Notes under the pieces: generated by a model
Databases searched by the model: none
Told to the model about the DNA's origin: nothing
Seen by the model: only the letters and a program-made list of their open reading frames with translations
In this document: piece by piece, positions 49,726 through 59,886 of the stretch
Position numbering within the stretch: position 1 is the stretch's first letter
Layout of the letters: every line of letters begins with the position of its first letter
Source: Stagnimonas sp.
GTDB taxonomy: Bacteria > Pseudomonadota > Gammaproteobacteria > Nevskiales > Nevskiaceae
Length of the DNA stretch: 64,000 nt
Assembly: GCA_030696045.1 (NCBI GenBank)
Contig: JAUYNO010000039.1
Coordinates: forward strand, 1 to 64,000
Direction: 5' to 3'
Made by a program: the position numbers and the translations under genes

Positions 49726-50255
49726 CGCAGCGTCAGGCAATCCACCTGCACGCTGCGGCTGCCGTCCGATAGCCAGATCTGCCCGTCCTGGATCGTGCAT
49801 TGCAGCGCCATGTTCTTCTGCACCAGCGCGGCGAGCGGCGTATCCCCCACCGTGCTGAAGCGGCGCACGCTGAGGTTGCGGGCGCGCTCCAGCTTGGCGG
49901 CAATGCCATCCCACCAGGGGCCGGCGGCATTGCCGTAGCAGAGCACCACGACCTGCCGCGAACGGCCGCAGGCCTTGAGGATGCGCTTCTCGTCCGGCTG
50001 GCCCAGGTCGATCCAGAGCTCGATGGCGCCGGTCAGATCCTTCTGCCAGATATCTGGCTCGTCGGGATCGCTGAGCCCCTTGGTGAAGGCCAGGTACTCG
50101 TGCGCGTACAGCGCGTAGGCGAGCAGGCGCAGCATCAGGCGCTCGTCGTTCTCGGACGGGTGCTGCGCCAGCGTCAGCGAGTGGTCCGCGTAGTAGCCGC
50201 GATCCATGTCGGCGATGTTCAGCTCGGCCTTGCAGATGGTGGCTTTCAGGGCCAT
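49722..50255 (-). CDS. yaeQ: YaeQ-family protein
   Basis: The 177-residue protein begins MALKATICKAELNIADMDRGYY and has HPSENDERLMLRLLAYALYA and IELWIDLGQPDEKRILKACGR, the signature of YaeQ. The fold is PD-(D/E)XK nuclease-like; E. coli YaeQ was described as a suppressor of rfaH loss, but its biochemical role is unclear. It is 19 bp after the DMT transporter gene and converges on the hydroxylase gene with a shared CTAG. Confidence 0.93.
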   Translation of the reverse strand: MALKATICKAELNIADMDRGYYADHSLTLAQHPSENDERLMLRLLAYALYAHEYLAFTKGLSDPDEPDIWQKDLTGAIELWIDLGQPDEKRILKACGRSRQVVVLCYGNAAGPWWDGIAAKLERARNLSVRRFSTVGDTPLAALVQKNMALQCTIQDGQIWLSDGSRSVQVDCLTLR

Positions 50256-50274
50256 GCGGGTACTCCGGGGAGAT

Positions 50275-51186
50275 TCAAACAGGGGCCGGCGCCGGCGGCG
50301 GACGATCAACGCGAACCGCGAGCAGCACGCCGCAGACCAGCAGCGCCGCGCCGAGCCAGGTCTGGGTCGGCCAGGGTACGCCGCTCCAAATGCGGCCGTA
50401 GAGCAGGCCGGCCAGGGTCTCGGCCACGATCATCGGGCCCAGCTGCGCCGCCTGCAGATGCCGGCTGGCGGCGTTCCAGAGGCTGTTGGCGAGCAGGGAG
50501 CCGAACAGGCCCATGACCAAGCTGACGATAAGGAAGCGGGACCAGTCCAGCGTGGCAAAGGCGGCCTGCCCGCCGATGGCGCCGAGCGCCAGCGCGAACG
50601 GCAGGCTGGTGGCGCCCTGCATACCCGACCAGGTCTGGCCGCTGATGCCGTGGTGGTGCTTGAGCAGGCGCGCATTGCTCAGCGCATAGGCGGTCCACAG
50701 GCCCAGCGCCAGCACCGCCAGCAGCACGCCACCGGCCACATCGGGCGCGACATAGCCACCGACCGGTTGCGGATGCGCCAGCCAGGTACCGGCGATGGTC
50801 AGCCCGAACCCGCCGAGCTGATAGCCGTTCGGCCGCCGGCGTTCGAGCGCGCAGGCGGCGAGCGGGATCGTCACCGGCAGCATGCCGATGATCAGGGTCG
50901 GCAGCACCACGCCGGCCCGCTGTAGCGCCGCCGACAGGCAGACGAAGTACAGCAGGTTGCCGAGCAGGGTCAGCACCAGGGCGTCGCGCCAGCCGCTGCC
51001 GGCCTGCCGCAGGCTGCGCAGCGCCGCCATCGCGATCAGCGAGGCGAAGCCGTAGGCGGCATAGCGACCGGCAGCGACCAGCATGGGCGGCGCGTCAGTC
51101 AGCAGCAGCGGGCCGATGAAGGAAAAGCCCCAGAGCGCGCCGGCGGCACTGGCGTAGGCGACGCCTACGCCGGAGATACGACTCAT
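50275..51186 (-). CDS. EamA/DMT-family transporter
   Basis: A 303-residue protein with ten hydrophobic helices and two EamA repeats (AAGALWGFSFIGPLLL; LVMGLFGSLLANSLWNAA and LGPMIVAETLAGLLYGRIW). The drug/metabolite transporter superfamily exports or imports metabolites, and the substrate is unknown. It follows aroC by one base, so it belongs to the prmB-aroC transcript. Confidence 0.88.
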   Translation of the reverse strand: MSRISGVGVAYASAAGALWGFSFIGPLLLTDAPPMLVAAGRYAAYGFASLIAMAALRSLRQAGSGWRDALVLTLLGNLLYFVCLSAALQRAGVVLPTLIIGMLPVTIPLAACALERRRPNGYQLGGFGLTIAGTWLAHPQPVGGYVAPDVAGGVLLAVLALGLWTAYALSNARLLKHHHGISGQTWSGMQGATSLPFALALGAIGGQAAFATLDWSRFLIVSLVMGLFGSLLANSLWNAASRHLQAAQLGPMIVAETLAGLLYGRIWSGVPWPTQTWLGAALLVCGVLLAVRVDRPPPAPAPV

Positions 51187-51187
51187 C

Positions 51188-52285
51188 TCAAACCGCGCCG
51201 GGAATGCGCGGCGTCGCCGGCACCACGTCGCCGTTCTGCGCCCGCTGCCGCAGCGCGTGGTCGATCAGCACCAGGGCCAGCATGGCCTCGGCGATGGGCG
51301 TGGCGCGCACGCCGACGCAGGGATCGTGGCGGCCGGTGGTGCGCATCTCGGTGGCATTGCCGTCCTGATCGATGCTCTTGCCGGGAATCTGGATGCTGGA
51401 GGTCGGCTTGATCGCCAGCCGCGCGTATACCGTCTGGCCGCTGGAAATCCCACCGCTGATGCCGCCGGAGTGATTGGCCAAGAAGCCTTCCGGCGACAGC
51501 TCGTCGCGATGCTCGCTGCCGCGCTGGTTGACGACATCGAAGCCATCACCAACTTCGACGCCCTTCACCGCATTGATGCCCATCAGCGCGTGCGCGATAT
51601 CGGCATCCAGCCGGTCGAACACTGGCTCGCCCCAGCCCGGCGGCACGCCGGTCGCCTCGACATAGAGCAGGGCGCCGCAGGAATCACCGGCGCGGCGCAA
51701 TTCATCGATCAGCGCCTCCAGCTCCGGCACCCGCGCCGGCTCGGCGGCGAAGAAGGGATTGGCGTTGACTGCCGACCAGTCGCTGCGCGCCAGCTTGATC
51801 GGCCCCATCTGCTCCAGGCAGCCGCGAATCTGCACGCCGTAGCGCGCCTGCAGCCACTTCTTGGCGATGGCACCGGCCGCGACCCGCGCCGCGGTCTCGC
51901 GCGCCGAGCTGCGACCGCCGCCACGATGGTCACGGATGCCGTACTTCTGGATATAGGCGTAGTCGGCGTGGTTGGGCCGGAACACCTGCTTGATCTTGTC
52001 GTAGTCGTAGCTGCGCTGGTCGGTGTTCTCGATCAGCAGGGCGATCGGCGTACCGGTGGTGAGGCCCTCGAACACCCCCGACAGAATCCGGACCCGGTCC
52101 TCTTCCTTGCGCTGGGTGACGAACTTGCTGGTGCCGGGCTTGCGGCGGTCGAGGTCGGGCTGGATGTCGGCCTCGCTCAGCGGCAGGCCGGGCGGGCAGC
52201 CATCGACGATGCAGCCCAGCGCCGGCCCGTGGCTCTCGCCGAAAGTGGTGACGGTGAAGCTCTTGCCAAAGCTGTTGCCGGACAT
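51188..52285 (-). CDS. aroC: Chorismate synthase
   Basis: AroC converts EPSP to chorismate with reduced FMN, the last common step of aromatic amino acid synthesis. The 365-residue protein starts [20 protein letters not shown] and has the three family signatures: [42 protein letters not shown] and a C-terminal [23 protein letters not shown]. It is 2 bp after prmB. ATG at 52285 gives the usual N-terminus. Confidence 0.97.
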   Translation of the reverse strand: MSGNSFGKSFTVTTFGESHGPALGCIVDGCPPGLPLSEADIQPDLDRRKPGTSKFVTQRKEEDRVRILSGVFEGLTTGTPIALLIENTDQRSYDYDKIKQVFRPNHADYAYIQKYGIRDHRGGGRSSARETAARVAAGAIAKKWLQARYGVQIRGCLEQMGPIKLARSDWSAVNANPFFAAEPARVPELEALIDELRRAGDSCGALLYVEATGVPPGWGEPVFDRLDADIAHALMGINAVKGVEVGDGFDVVNQRGSEHRDELSPEGFLANHSGGISGGISSGQTVYARLAIKPTSSIQIPGKSIDQDGNATEMRTTGRHDPCVGVRATPIAEAMLALVLIDHALRQRAQNGDVVPATPRIPGAV

Positions 52286-52287
52286 CC

Positions 52288-53214
52288 TCAGTTCCCTTTC
52301 AGCCAATCCTGCAGATCGGCCCGGCGCAGCACGAACACACCGTCGCCGCCGTGCTCAAACTCCGGCCAGGACACCGGAATATCGGGGAAGCGGGTCTCGA
52401 ATTCCTCGCGCGAGCCGCCGATCTCGCAGACCAGCAGGCCCTCGTCGGCCAGGTAGGCCGGCGCCTCGTTGAGGATGCGCTCGACGATGTCCATGCCGTC
52501 GATACCCGCCGCCAGCGCCATCCGCGGCTCGTGCTGGAACTCCGGGCCCAGCGCATCGACCTCGGCCTCCGGCACATAGGGCGGATTGCTGACGATCAGC
52601 TCGTAGCGGCGGCCGGCGAGCCCGGCGAACAGGTCGGACTTGCGGGCCCGCACCTGACCGCCGCAACGGTGGCGCAGGATGTTGATCTCGCAGACTTCCA
52701 GGGCGCCGTCCGACAGCTCGCCGAGATCGACCTCGGCGTCCGGGAACACCTGGGCGCAGGCGATGCCGATGCAGCCGGAGCCGGCGCAGAGATCGAGGAT
52801 GCGGGCAGGCTCCACCGTCAGCCAGGGGCGGAAGGCCTGCACGATCAGCTCGCCGATCGGCGAGCGCGGCACCAGCACCCGCTCGTCGACCGTGAACGGC
52901 AGGCCGCAGAACTGGATCTCGCCGATCAGGTAGGCGGCCGGCTTGCGGCTGGCGATGCGCTGTTGCAGCAGGGCCCAGACCTGGGCGCGCTCCTCGGCGG
53001 TGAGCGTCGCTTCCAGATAGACCGTCGGCAGGTCAGCCGGCAGCTTCAGCGCCCAGAGCACCAGATGGAAGGCCTCGTCCAGCGCGTTGTCGGTGCCGTG
53101 GCCGAACAGCAGTCCGGCCCGGGCAAAGGCAGAGGCCGCCCAGCGGACGTAGTCGCGGACGGTGGCAAGTTCGTTCGGGGGCGAGCCGAAGCTGACGGCA
53201 GTAGTTGTTGGCAT
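52288..53214 (-). CDS. prmB: Ribosomal protein L3 (uL3) glutamine N5-methyltransferase
   Basis: PrmB methylates the glutamine of ribosomal protein L3. The 308-residue protein has an N-terminal helical domain, the SAM motif [16 protein letters not shown] and the glutamine-methyltransferase motif NPPY in [14 protein letters not shown]. The pairing prmB-aroC is common in gammaproteobacteria and separates it from PrmC. ATG at 53214; sequence farther upstream belongs to a palindromic repeat. Confidence 0.95.
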   Translation of the reverse strand: MPTTTAVSFGSPPNELATVRDYVRWAASAFARAGLLFGHGTDNALDEAFHLVLWALKLPADLPTVYLEATLTAEERAQVWALLQQRIASRKPAAYLIGEIQFCGLPFTVDERVLVPRSPIGELIVQAFRPWLTVEPARILDLCAGSGCIGIACAQVFPDAEVDLGELSDGALEVCEINILRHRCGGQVRARKSDLFAGLAGRRYELIVSNPPYVPEAEVDALGPEFQHEPRMALAAGIDGMDIVERILNEAPAYLADEGLLVCEIGGSREEFETRFPDIPVSWPEFEHGGDGVFVLRRADLQDWLKGN

Positions 53215-53545
53215 TCCCTTATTATCGCGCCTCGGGCCTTCGCTGCCGAAGGCAGTATTCAATTTCAGGGCGTGTTTACAGCTAAATGGTCGCTGCGTTG
53301 CTATCCGAAATCGCGTCAGGCAAGGCGCCGAACGACGCCAAGGCTGGAAGCCTTGGCTAGGCCGGCAACGCCGCATGACGCGATTTCGGACAGCAACCCT
53401 TCGGGGCCGGACTGTTTTGGCGCATCGCTACGTCCGCCAGAGAGGACAATAGAACCACTATTCTCCTCCCTGCCCTCCTTGCGCTGCGCCAAAACAGCCT
53501 TCGGCCGCAGCGACCATTTAACTGTAAACACGCCCTAGAGTTTTC
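53215..53545. other. Gene-free stretch filled by a palindromic element
   Basis: This 331-bp divergent region between prmB and sco is almost wholly a 270-bp MITE-like element (53267-53536). Only about 50 bp near prmB and 9 bp near sco lie outside it. The promoter of the sco-psd-moxR-DUF58-tgpA operon must therefore lie in or beyond the element. Confidence 0.7.
53267..53536. mobile_element. 270-bp MITE-like element with about 31-bp terminal inverted repeats
   Basis: The ends AGGGCGTGTTTACAGC and GTTGTAAACACGCCCT-type sequences are inverted copies: 53267-53297 pairs with 53506-53536 with a single mismatch (AGCTAAATGGTC versus AGTTAAATGGTC). Inside are two more inverted pairs: CCGAAATCGCGTCA with TGACGCGATTTCGG, and CTGTTTTGGCGCA with TGCGCCAAAACAG. 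No transposase is encoded. I see no clear flanking target duplication. Confidence 0.75.
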
Positions 53546-54157
53546 ATGCCTCGTAACATTTTGTTCGGGCTCATCGCCGCCGTCGCTGCGGCCCTGGGCC
53601 TTGCCGTTGGCGCGATGCTGCTGCAGCCCAAGGGCATCGCCATCGCCTCCGGCACCCTGCTGCAGACCCCACGCCCCCTGCCCGACTTCACGCTCACCGA
53701 CCAGGATGGCCAGGCCTTCACCCGGCAGCAACTGGGCGGCAAGTGGACCCTGGTGTTCGCCGGCTTCACTTACTGCCCGGACGTCTGTCCCGCCACGCTG
53801 AGCCTGCTGAAAGCCGTCAAAGCCAGGCTGGGACCGCAGGCCGGACAGCTGCAGGTGCTGTTGCTGTCGGTCGATCCGGGCCGGGATACGCCGGAGCGGC
53901 TGAAGACCTATGTGCGCTTCTTCGATCCGAGCTTCCTGGCCGCCACCGCGCCCGATGCCGAGCTGGAAAAGCTGGCCCGCGCGATGAGCTTTGTCTACGC
54001 CAAGGTGCCAGGCGCCGACGCCGACAGCTACACCATGGACCACTCGACGGCGCTCATGCTGATAAATCCCCAGGCCGAGCTGGCGGGCTTCTTCACCGCG
54101 CCGCTGAAAGCCGACACGCTCAGCGCCGACCTCTCGGCCCTATTGGGAAAAGTCTGA
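53546..54157 (+). CDS. SCO1/SenC-family copper protein
   Basis: The 203-residue protein has an N-terminal membrane anchor (NILFGLIAAVAAALGLAVGAM) and a thioredoxin-fold domain with copper ligands C77/C81 in FTYCPDVCPATL and the His in MDHSTALMLI. This is the usual SCO form linked to cytochrome c oxidase CuA assembly. Its ATG is only 9 bp from a palindromic element and the ribosome-binding site is weak. The stop codon overlaps the psd start (TGATG at 54155-54159). Confidence 0.93.
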   Translation: MPRNILFGLIAAVAAALGLAVGAMLLQPKGIAIASGTLLQTPRPLPDFTLTDQDGQAFTRQQLGGKWTLVFAGFTYCPDVCPATLSLLKAVKARLGPQAGQLQVLLLSVDPGRDTPERLKTYVRFFDPSFLAATAPDAELEKLARAMSFVYAKVPGADADSYTMDHSTALMLINPQAELAGFFTAPLKADTLSADLSALLGKV

Positions 54158-55032
54158 TGGCCGCGACCACCGACGCCAGTCTTGGCGACCGTCTGTTCGC
54201 GGCCATCCAGCAGCTGCTGCCGACCCGTGCGCTGTCCAGCGGCATGCATGCGCTCACCCGCATCCGCACTGTCTGGTTCAAGGACGGTTTCATCCGCATC
54301 TTCATGCGGCTGTACGGCATCTCGCTCAACGAAAACGTGGTGAAGCGGCCGGAGCAGTTCGCCAGCTTCAACGCCTTCTTCACCCGCGCGCTGGAGCCCG
54401 GCGCGCGCGCCGTGGATGCCGCGCCGGACGCCCTGGTCAGCCCGGTCGATGGCGCGGTCTCGCAGTTCGGCGACATCACCGGTGGCGAGCTGATCCAGGC
54501 CAAGGGCCAGACCTATTCCGCCGAGACCCTGCTGGCCGGTCGCGCCGACTGGGCGGCCGAGTTCGCCGGCGGCCAGTTCATCACCATTTACCTCGCACCC
54601 TACAACTACCACCGCATCCACATGCCGGTGGGCGCCAAGCTGCGCGAATGGGCCTACGTCCCGGGCCGGCTGTTCTCGGTCAATCACGCCACCGCCCGCG
54701 CCCTGCCCGGCGTGTTCGCGCGCAACGAGCGGCTGGTAGCGATCTTCGACACCGAATTCGGGCCGATGGCGATGGTGCTGGTCGGTGCGCTGTTCGTGGG
54801 CTCGCTGGAGACGGTCTGGGCCGGCGAGGTCAGTCCGCCGCACCAGCGCGACCCGCAGCCCGCCTTCTACAAGTCGATGACGCCGGTCGAACTGGCCAAG
54901 GGCGCCGAGATGGGCCGTTTCAACATGGGCTCGACGGTGATCCTGCTGACCCCCGACACCCTGGCCTGGGACGCGCTGGTATCCAAGCAACCGCTTCGCA
55001 TGGGCGAACGTATTGCCCGTATCTCCCCCTGA
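54157..55032 (+). CDS. psd: Phosphatidylserine decarboxylase proenzyme
   Basis: Psd makes phosphatidylethanolamine at the inner membrane. The 291-residue proenzyme has FASFNAFFTRAL, SPVDGAVSQFG, YLAPYNYHRIHMPV (catalytic His) and the self-cleavage motif MGST in GRFNMGSTVILL, where the Ser becomes the pyruvoyl group. LGST is the usual form; Met for Leu is a mild variant. It overlaps sco by one base. MoxR follows after 8 bp. Confidence 0.96.
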   Translation: MAATTDASLGDRLFAAIQQLLPTRALSSGMHALTRIRTVWFKDGFIRIFMRLYGISLNENVVKRPEQFASFNAFFTRALEPGARAVDAAPDALVSPVDGAVSQFGDITGGELIQAKGQTYSAETLLAGRADWAAEFAGGQFITIYLAPYNYHRIHMPVGAKLREWAYVPGRLFSVNHATARALPGVFARNERLVAIFDTEFGPMAMVLVGALFVGSLETVWAGEVSPPHQRDPQPAFYKSMTPVELAKGAEMGRFNMGSTVILLTPDTLAWDALVSKQPLRMGERIARISP

Positions 55033-55040
55033 GTCTGTCC

Positions 55041-55949
<909 letters not shown>

Positions 55950-55962
55950 CAGGCCTTGATCC

Positions 55963-57018
55963 ATGCGCATCCGGCCGGTGCTGAACGTGACGCCGCCCGA
56001 GGCCTGGAACCGTGATGGCCGCGATCCCTTCCTTGCACGCCTGGGCATGGTGCTGTTCCACCCGCTGCGCAGCATCCGCCAGCGCATCAACCGCTGGGTG
56101 GCTTCGCGGGTGAGCCGCCAGGCCGGGCCGGTGGCGATCCCGCGCCATCGCATCTACATCGTCCCCACCCGCTTCGGCTACGGCTATGGCGCGCTGCTGA
56201 TGGTGATGCTGCTGGGAGCGATGAACTATTCCAACAGCATGGCCTTCGCGCTCACCTTCCTGCTCGCCGGCTTGGGCCTGCTGGGCATGCACCACACCCA
56301 CGCCAACCTGCTCAACCTGCGCCTGCGTGCCGGCAAGGTGGCGCCGGTGTTCGCCGGCGAGGCGGCGCAGTTCGAGGTCTGGGTCGACAACCCCACGCCC
56401 AGCGCCCGCTACACCCTGGCGATCGGCTGGCCGGACGACCCGCCGGCCGCCTATGTCGATGTCGTCGGCGGCGGCAGCAGCAGCGCCCAACTGCCGCTGC
56501 AGGCCGCTCAGCGCGGCTGGCTGCGGGCGCCGCGCTTCGCGGTCGCCACCGAGTTTCCACTCGGCCTGCTGCACGCCTGGACCTGGATCGAGCTGGACAT
56601 GAACACCGTGGTCTACCCGCGGCCGGCCGCGGCCGGCCGCCAGCCACCGGCCGCACCCGGCGACTTCGGCGTGGCCGCCAGCGAGCGCCCGGGGGTGGAC
56701 GAGTTCATCGGCCTGCGCGGCTACGCGCCCGGTGATGTGCCGCGCAGCATTCACTGGAAGAGCTACGCCAAGCTCGATGTGCCGCAGGTGAAGCGCTTCG
56801 GCGAAACGGTCGCGCGCGAGCGGGTGCTGGATTTCGCCCTGCTGCCGGAACTCGATACCGAGGCGCGGCTGTCGCAGCTCAGCCGCTGGGTGCTGGACGC
56901 CGACCGCGCCCGCGAACCCTATGCCCTGGTGCTGCCGGGCCTGCGCCTGGCCGCCGACCTGGGCGACAGCCACCGCGCCGCCTGCCTGCGCGCACTCGCC
57001 TTGTACGGCTTGAGCTGA
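55963..57018 (+). CDS. DUF58-domain membrane protein
   Basis: The 351-residue protein has two transmembrane helices at about residues 70-112 (YGYGALLMVMLLGAMNY; AFALTFLLAGLGLLGM) and a DUF58 domain with the motif DVPRSIHWKSYAKL. DUF58 proteins pair with MoxR ATPases and transglutaminases. It lies 13 bp after moxR and 1 bp before tgpA. A short GGCCGC repeat around 56622-56640 encodes an Ala/Arg stretch. Confidence 0.92.
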   Translation: MRIRPVLNVTPPEAWNRDGRDPFLARLGMVLFHPLRSIRQRINRWVASRVSRQAGPVAIPRHRIYIVPTRFGYGYGALLMVMLLGAMNYSNSMAFALTFLLAGLGLLGMHHTHANLLNLRLRAGKVAPVFAGEAAQFEVWVDNPTPSARYTLAIGWPDDPPAAYVDVVGGGSSSAQLPLQAAQRGWLRAPRFAVATEFPLGLLHAWTWIELDMNTVVYPRPAAAGRQPPAAPGDFGVAASERPGVDEFIGLRGYAPGDVPRSIHWKSYAKLDVPQVKRFGETVARERVLDFALLPELDTEARLSQLSRWVLDADRAREPYALVLPGLRLAADLGDSHRAACLRALALYGLS

Positions 57019-57019
57019 C

Positions 57020-59035
57020 ATGGCCACGCTGCCCGCCACCACCACCGCCGCCACCTACCTGCACACCGCCAGCCTGCTGCGCTTCCTGGCGGTGATGCTG
57101 CTGGTGCTGGCGCCGCACTTCGCGCGCATTCCCTGGGGCGAGACGCTGGCCATCCTCGCCGTGCTGGCCTGGCGCGCCGAGGCCGGCCGCCGGCGCTGGC
57201 GCATGCCGGGCAAGCTGGTGCGCGGCACCCTGACCATCCTCGCCTTCGCCGGCGTCTGGTGGAGCTATGGCCGCATCAACGGCCAGCACGCCGGTGTCGC
57301 CCTGCTGCTGATCATGGTGGCGCTCAAGCTCACCGAGATGGACCAGCGCCGCGACGTGATGGTGACGGTGTTCCTGCTCTACTTCGTCTGCGTCACCCAC
57401 TTCCTGTTCTCGCAGGAAATCTGGACCCTGGCCTACCTGCTGCTGGCGACGGTGGCGATCACCGCCACCCTGATCGAGGCCAACCACGCCGGCGAGCCGC
57501 TGCCGCCGGCGCTGAGCCTGCGGCGCGGCGGCAGCCTGGTGTTGCAGGCCCTGCCGCTGATGCTGCTGATGTTCGTGCTGTTCCCGCGCGTGCCCGGGCC
57601 GCTCTGGGGCCTGCCATCCGACTCCGGCGCCTCGCGCTCCGGCCTGTCGGACAAGATGTCGCCGGGCGACATCGCCAGCCTCATCATGAGCGACGAGCTC
57701 GCCTTCCGGGTGCGCTTCGACGGCACGGTGCCGCCACCGCGCGAGCGCTACTGGCGCGGGCCGGTGTTCTGGGATTTCGACGGCCGCGAATGGAGCGAGG
57801 GCATGCCCGCGCTCAGCCAGAATCCGGTGGTGCTGGAAGTCGGCGGCGAACCGCTGCGCTACGAGGTGGTGCTGGAGCCGCACCGGGCGCTGTGGCTGTT
57901 CGCGATCGACGTGCCCGATCCGCGCCAGCTGCCCACCGAATCGCGGATGGCGATGGACGGCCGGCTGCTGGCCGAGCGGGTGGTGCGCGAACGGCTGCTG
58001 TACAAGGCCGTGTCCTATCCCCGCTACCGCATGGACGGCGAGTTGTCCGACCGCGCCCGTCGCGCCGCCACCCGCCTGCCGCGCGACGCCAATCCGCGCG
58101 CCCGCGCCCTGGCCGAGCGCTGGCGCGCGCAGGGCCTGGACGACGCCGCCATCGTGCAGGCGGCGCTGAGCATGTTCCGTCAGCAGGAATTCTTCTACAC
58201 CCTGAAGCCGCCGCTGCTCGGGCGTGACCCGGTCGATGACTTCCTGTTCGAGACCCGTCGCGGCTTCTGCGAACACTACTCCAGCGCCTTCACCAGCCTG
58301 ATGCGCGCCGCCGGCATCCCGGCGCGCGTCGTCACCGGCTATCTCGGCGGGCGCAAGAACGAGGTCGGCGAGCACTACGTGGTGCGCCAGTCCGACGCCC
58401 ACGCCTGGTCCGAGGTCTGGCTGCCCGACCAGGGCTGGCTGCGGGTCGACCCGACCGGCGCGGTCGCGCCCAATCGGGTCGAACAGGACCTCGGCTCGGC
58501 GCTGTCGCTGGAGGAATCGCTGCCCCTGGGCCTGCGCCGCAGCGGTGTCGACGCCTGGGCGCGGCTGCAGGCCAGCTGGGATCTGGCCAATGCGCAATGG
58601 AACCGCTGGGTACTGGCCTATGGCCCCGAGCTGCAGGAAGAGATCCTCGGCAAGATCGGCCTCACCGGCTGGCGCGACCTGATGCTGGCACTGACCATCA
58701 GCCTCGCCACGGCGGTCGGCCTGTTCGGCCTGCTGGCGATCCGCCGGGCGCTACCGGCGCGCAACCAGGATCAGGCCCTGGCGGCCTGGCGACGCGCGCT
58801 AAAAGTGCTGGCCCGCGATGGCCTGCTGCAACACCCCGGCGAAGGCCCACGTGCCTTCGCCAGCCGCGTGGCCGAGCAGCGCCCAGAGCTGGCGCTGGCG
58901 ATGCGGCGGCTGGTGGAGAGCTATCTGGCGGCGCGGTATCGGGATGCGCAGCCGGATGCGGCGGCCCTGCTGGGCTTACGCGAGGCGGCGCGCGGGTTCG
59001 CGCACGCGGCGCGGCGAAAGCGGGCTCCGACTTAA
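57020..59035 (+). CDS. tgpA: TgpA-type membrane transglutaminase (DUF3488)
   Basis: The 671-residue protein has five to six N-terminal helices (DUF3488), a periplasmic transglutaminase-like core and a C-terminal helix (LMLALTISLATAVGLFGLLAI) followed by a cytoplasmic DUF4129-like tail. The catalytic triad is visible: Cys in RRGFCEHYSSAF, His in SDAHAWSEVWLPDQGW and Asp in LRVDPTGAV. In Pseudomonas aeruginosa TgpA is essential. It ends the sco-psd-moxR-DUF58-tgpA run. Confidence 0.95.
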   Translation: MATLPATTTAATYLHTASLLRFLAVMLLVLAPHFARIPWGETLAILAVLAWRAEAGRRRWRMPGKLVRGTLTILAFAGVWWSYGRINGQHAGVALLLIMVALKLTEMDQRRDVMVTVFLLYFVCVTHFLFSQEIWTLAYLLLATVAITATLIEANHAGEPLPPALSLRRGGSLVLQALPLMLLMFVLFPRVPGPLWGLPSDSGASRSGLSDKMSPGDIASLIMSDELAFRVRFDGTVPPPRERYWRGPVFWDFDGREWSEGMPALSQNPVVLEVGGEPLRYEVVLEPHRALWLFAIDVPDPRQLPTESRMAMDGRLLAERVVRERLLYKAVSYPRYRMDGELSDRARRAATRLPRDANPRARALAERWRAQGLDDAAIVQAALSMFRQQEFFYTLKPPLLGRDPVDDFLFETRRGFCEHYSSAFTSLMRAAGIPARVVTGYLGGRKNEVGEHYVVRQSDAHAWSEVWLPDQGWLRVDPTGAVAPNRVEQDLGSALSLEESLPLGLRRSGVDAWARLQASWDLANAQWNRWVLAYGPELQEEILGKIGLTGWRDLMLALTISLATAVGLFGLLAIRRALPARNQDQALAAWRRALKVLARDGLLQHPGEGPRAFASRVAEQRPELALAMRRLVESYLAARYRDAQPDAAALLGLREAARGFAHAARRKRAPT

Positions 59036-59036
59036 T

Positions 59037-59120
59037 CCCCTCCCCCTTGTGGGGAGGGCGTTTGGCCTAAGCGGGACTGACTCAATGTCAGTCCCGCCCC
59101 AAGCCAAACGCGGGAGGGGG
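59037..59120 (-). repeat. 90-bp palindromic element, copy 2
   Basis: Inverted relative to copy 1 (36991-37080). It shares the core CTGACATTGAGTCAG (here read on the minus strand), the GCCAAACGCCCTCCCC arm and the outer GGGGAGG/CCTCCCGC arms. It begins directly after the tgpA stop codon and may serve as its terminator. Confidence 0.75.
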
Positions 59121-59191
59121 TCGCTTTTGATGCGCTGGTCGCTTCCAGTCGCGCTGATGCGCTCGGCTGGCCCTACCTAGTTTGAAGTTCA

Positions 59192-59418
59192 GGGTCGCCT
59201 TCTGCGGGAGTTACTTTTCTTTGCTTGTGCAAAGAAAAGTAACCAAAAGAAACACACCCCATCGGAGCGGTCAGCCCGCGATGAAGCTGCGGTCTGACTG
59301 CTCTGCGATGCTCGGTCCCCGGGGGACGTGGCCGAACTCAGCGCCCTATAGGCGCTTCGGACAGTCGGCCACTTCCATACCCCCGGAGCCCTGCGCTTCT
59401 CGACGCTCCCAAGGGGAC
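59192..59418 (+). repeat. Long intergenic repeat, copy 1
   Basis: It begins with a perfect 15-bp hairpin (GTTACTTTTCTTTGC, loop TTGT, 59210-59243), then CCAAAAGAAACACACCC, GCGATGCTCGG and AACTCAGCGCCCTATAGGCG, CTTCGGACAGTCGG and CTGCGCTTCTCG. The second copy at 59564-59773 is inverted. A frame through it reads FSLLVQRK, AMLGPRGT, NSAPYRRFGQS and CASRRSQ. Confidence 0.8.
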
Positions 59419-59470
59419 GGGTAAGTCCACGGCACTGCGCTGCACGCAGCCAAGCCCCCCTCTCCCCTCA

Positions 59471-59495
59471 CCCCTCCCCCACGAGGGGGGAGGGG
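59471..59495. repeat. C/T-rich hairpin, copy A
   Basis: CCCCTCCCCC, ACGA loop, GGGGGGAGGGG, preceded by CTCTCCCCTCA. It lies between the two long repeat copies, and an almost identical direct copy is at 59862-59886. Confidence 0.75.
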
Positions 59496-59563
59496 AACCA
59501 GACCTGGCGCGATGTCGGCGTAGCCGACGAGCCGCATGGCTGTTGATGTGGCCTTTGACGTGC

Positions 59564-59773
59564 CCTCCCTTGAGAGGCGCCGAGAAGCGCAGGAGTCGGG
59601 GGGTATGGAAGCGTCCGACTGTCCGAAGCGCCTATAGGGCGCTGAGTTCGGACGCGTCCCCCCGGCTCCGAGCATCGCAGGGAACCCCGCAGGGGCGCCG
59701 AACAGGGTGTGCTTTCTTTTGGTTCCTTTTCTTCGCACAAGCAAAGAAAAGGGACTCCCGCGGAAGGCGGCCC
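59564..59773 (-). repeat. Long intergenic repeat, copy 2 (inverted)
   Basis: Inverted copy of 59192-59418, with the matching hairpin at 59722-59755 (GTCCCTTTTCTTTGC, loop TTGT, on the minus strand). Relative to copy 1 one A-T pair of the stem is C-G here, a compensatory change. The minus-strand frame reads FSLLVRRK, AMLGAGGT, NSAPYRRFGQS and CASRRLS, in register with copy 1. Confidence 0.8.
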
Positions 59774-59861
59774 CGCTACACGCTCGGGAGAACCCAAGCC
59801 GAGCGCGCAAGCGCGACGGGACAACATCAGCAGCAACATCAAAAGCACCCCTCTCCCCTAA

Positions 59862-59886
59862 CCCCTCCCCCACAAGGGGGGAGGGG
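59862..59886. repeat. C/T-rich hairpin, copy B
   Basis: CCCCTCCCCC, ACAA loop, GGGGGGAGGGG, preceded by CTCTCCCCTAA. It is 15 bp beyond the dnaJ stop codon on the minus strand, where it could act as its terminator although no T-run follows. Confidence 0.7.

Noticed and set aside
56610..56660. GGCCGC tandem tract as a phase-variable repeat in the DUF58 gene
   Set aside because: Only a few short units and in-frame; more likely GC-rich coding for an Ala/Arg stretch.
59346..59873. 175-codon minus-strand frame in the repeat nest
   Set aside because: It spans one repeat copy and the antisense of the other, with no ribosome-binding site. I treat it as repeat sequence, although the shared frame is reported as a finding.
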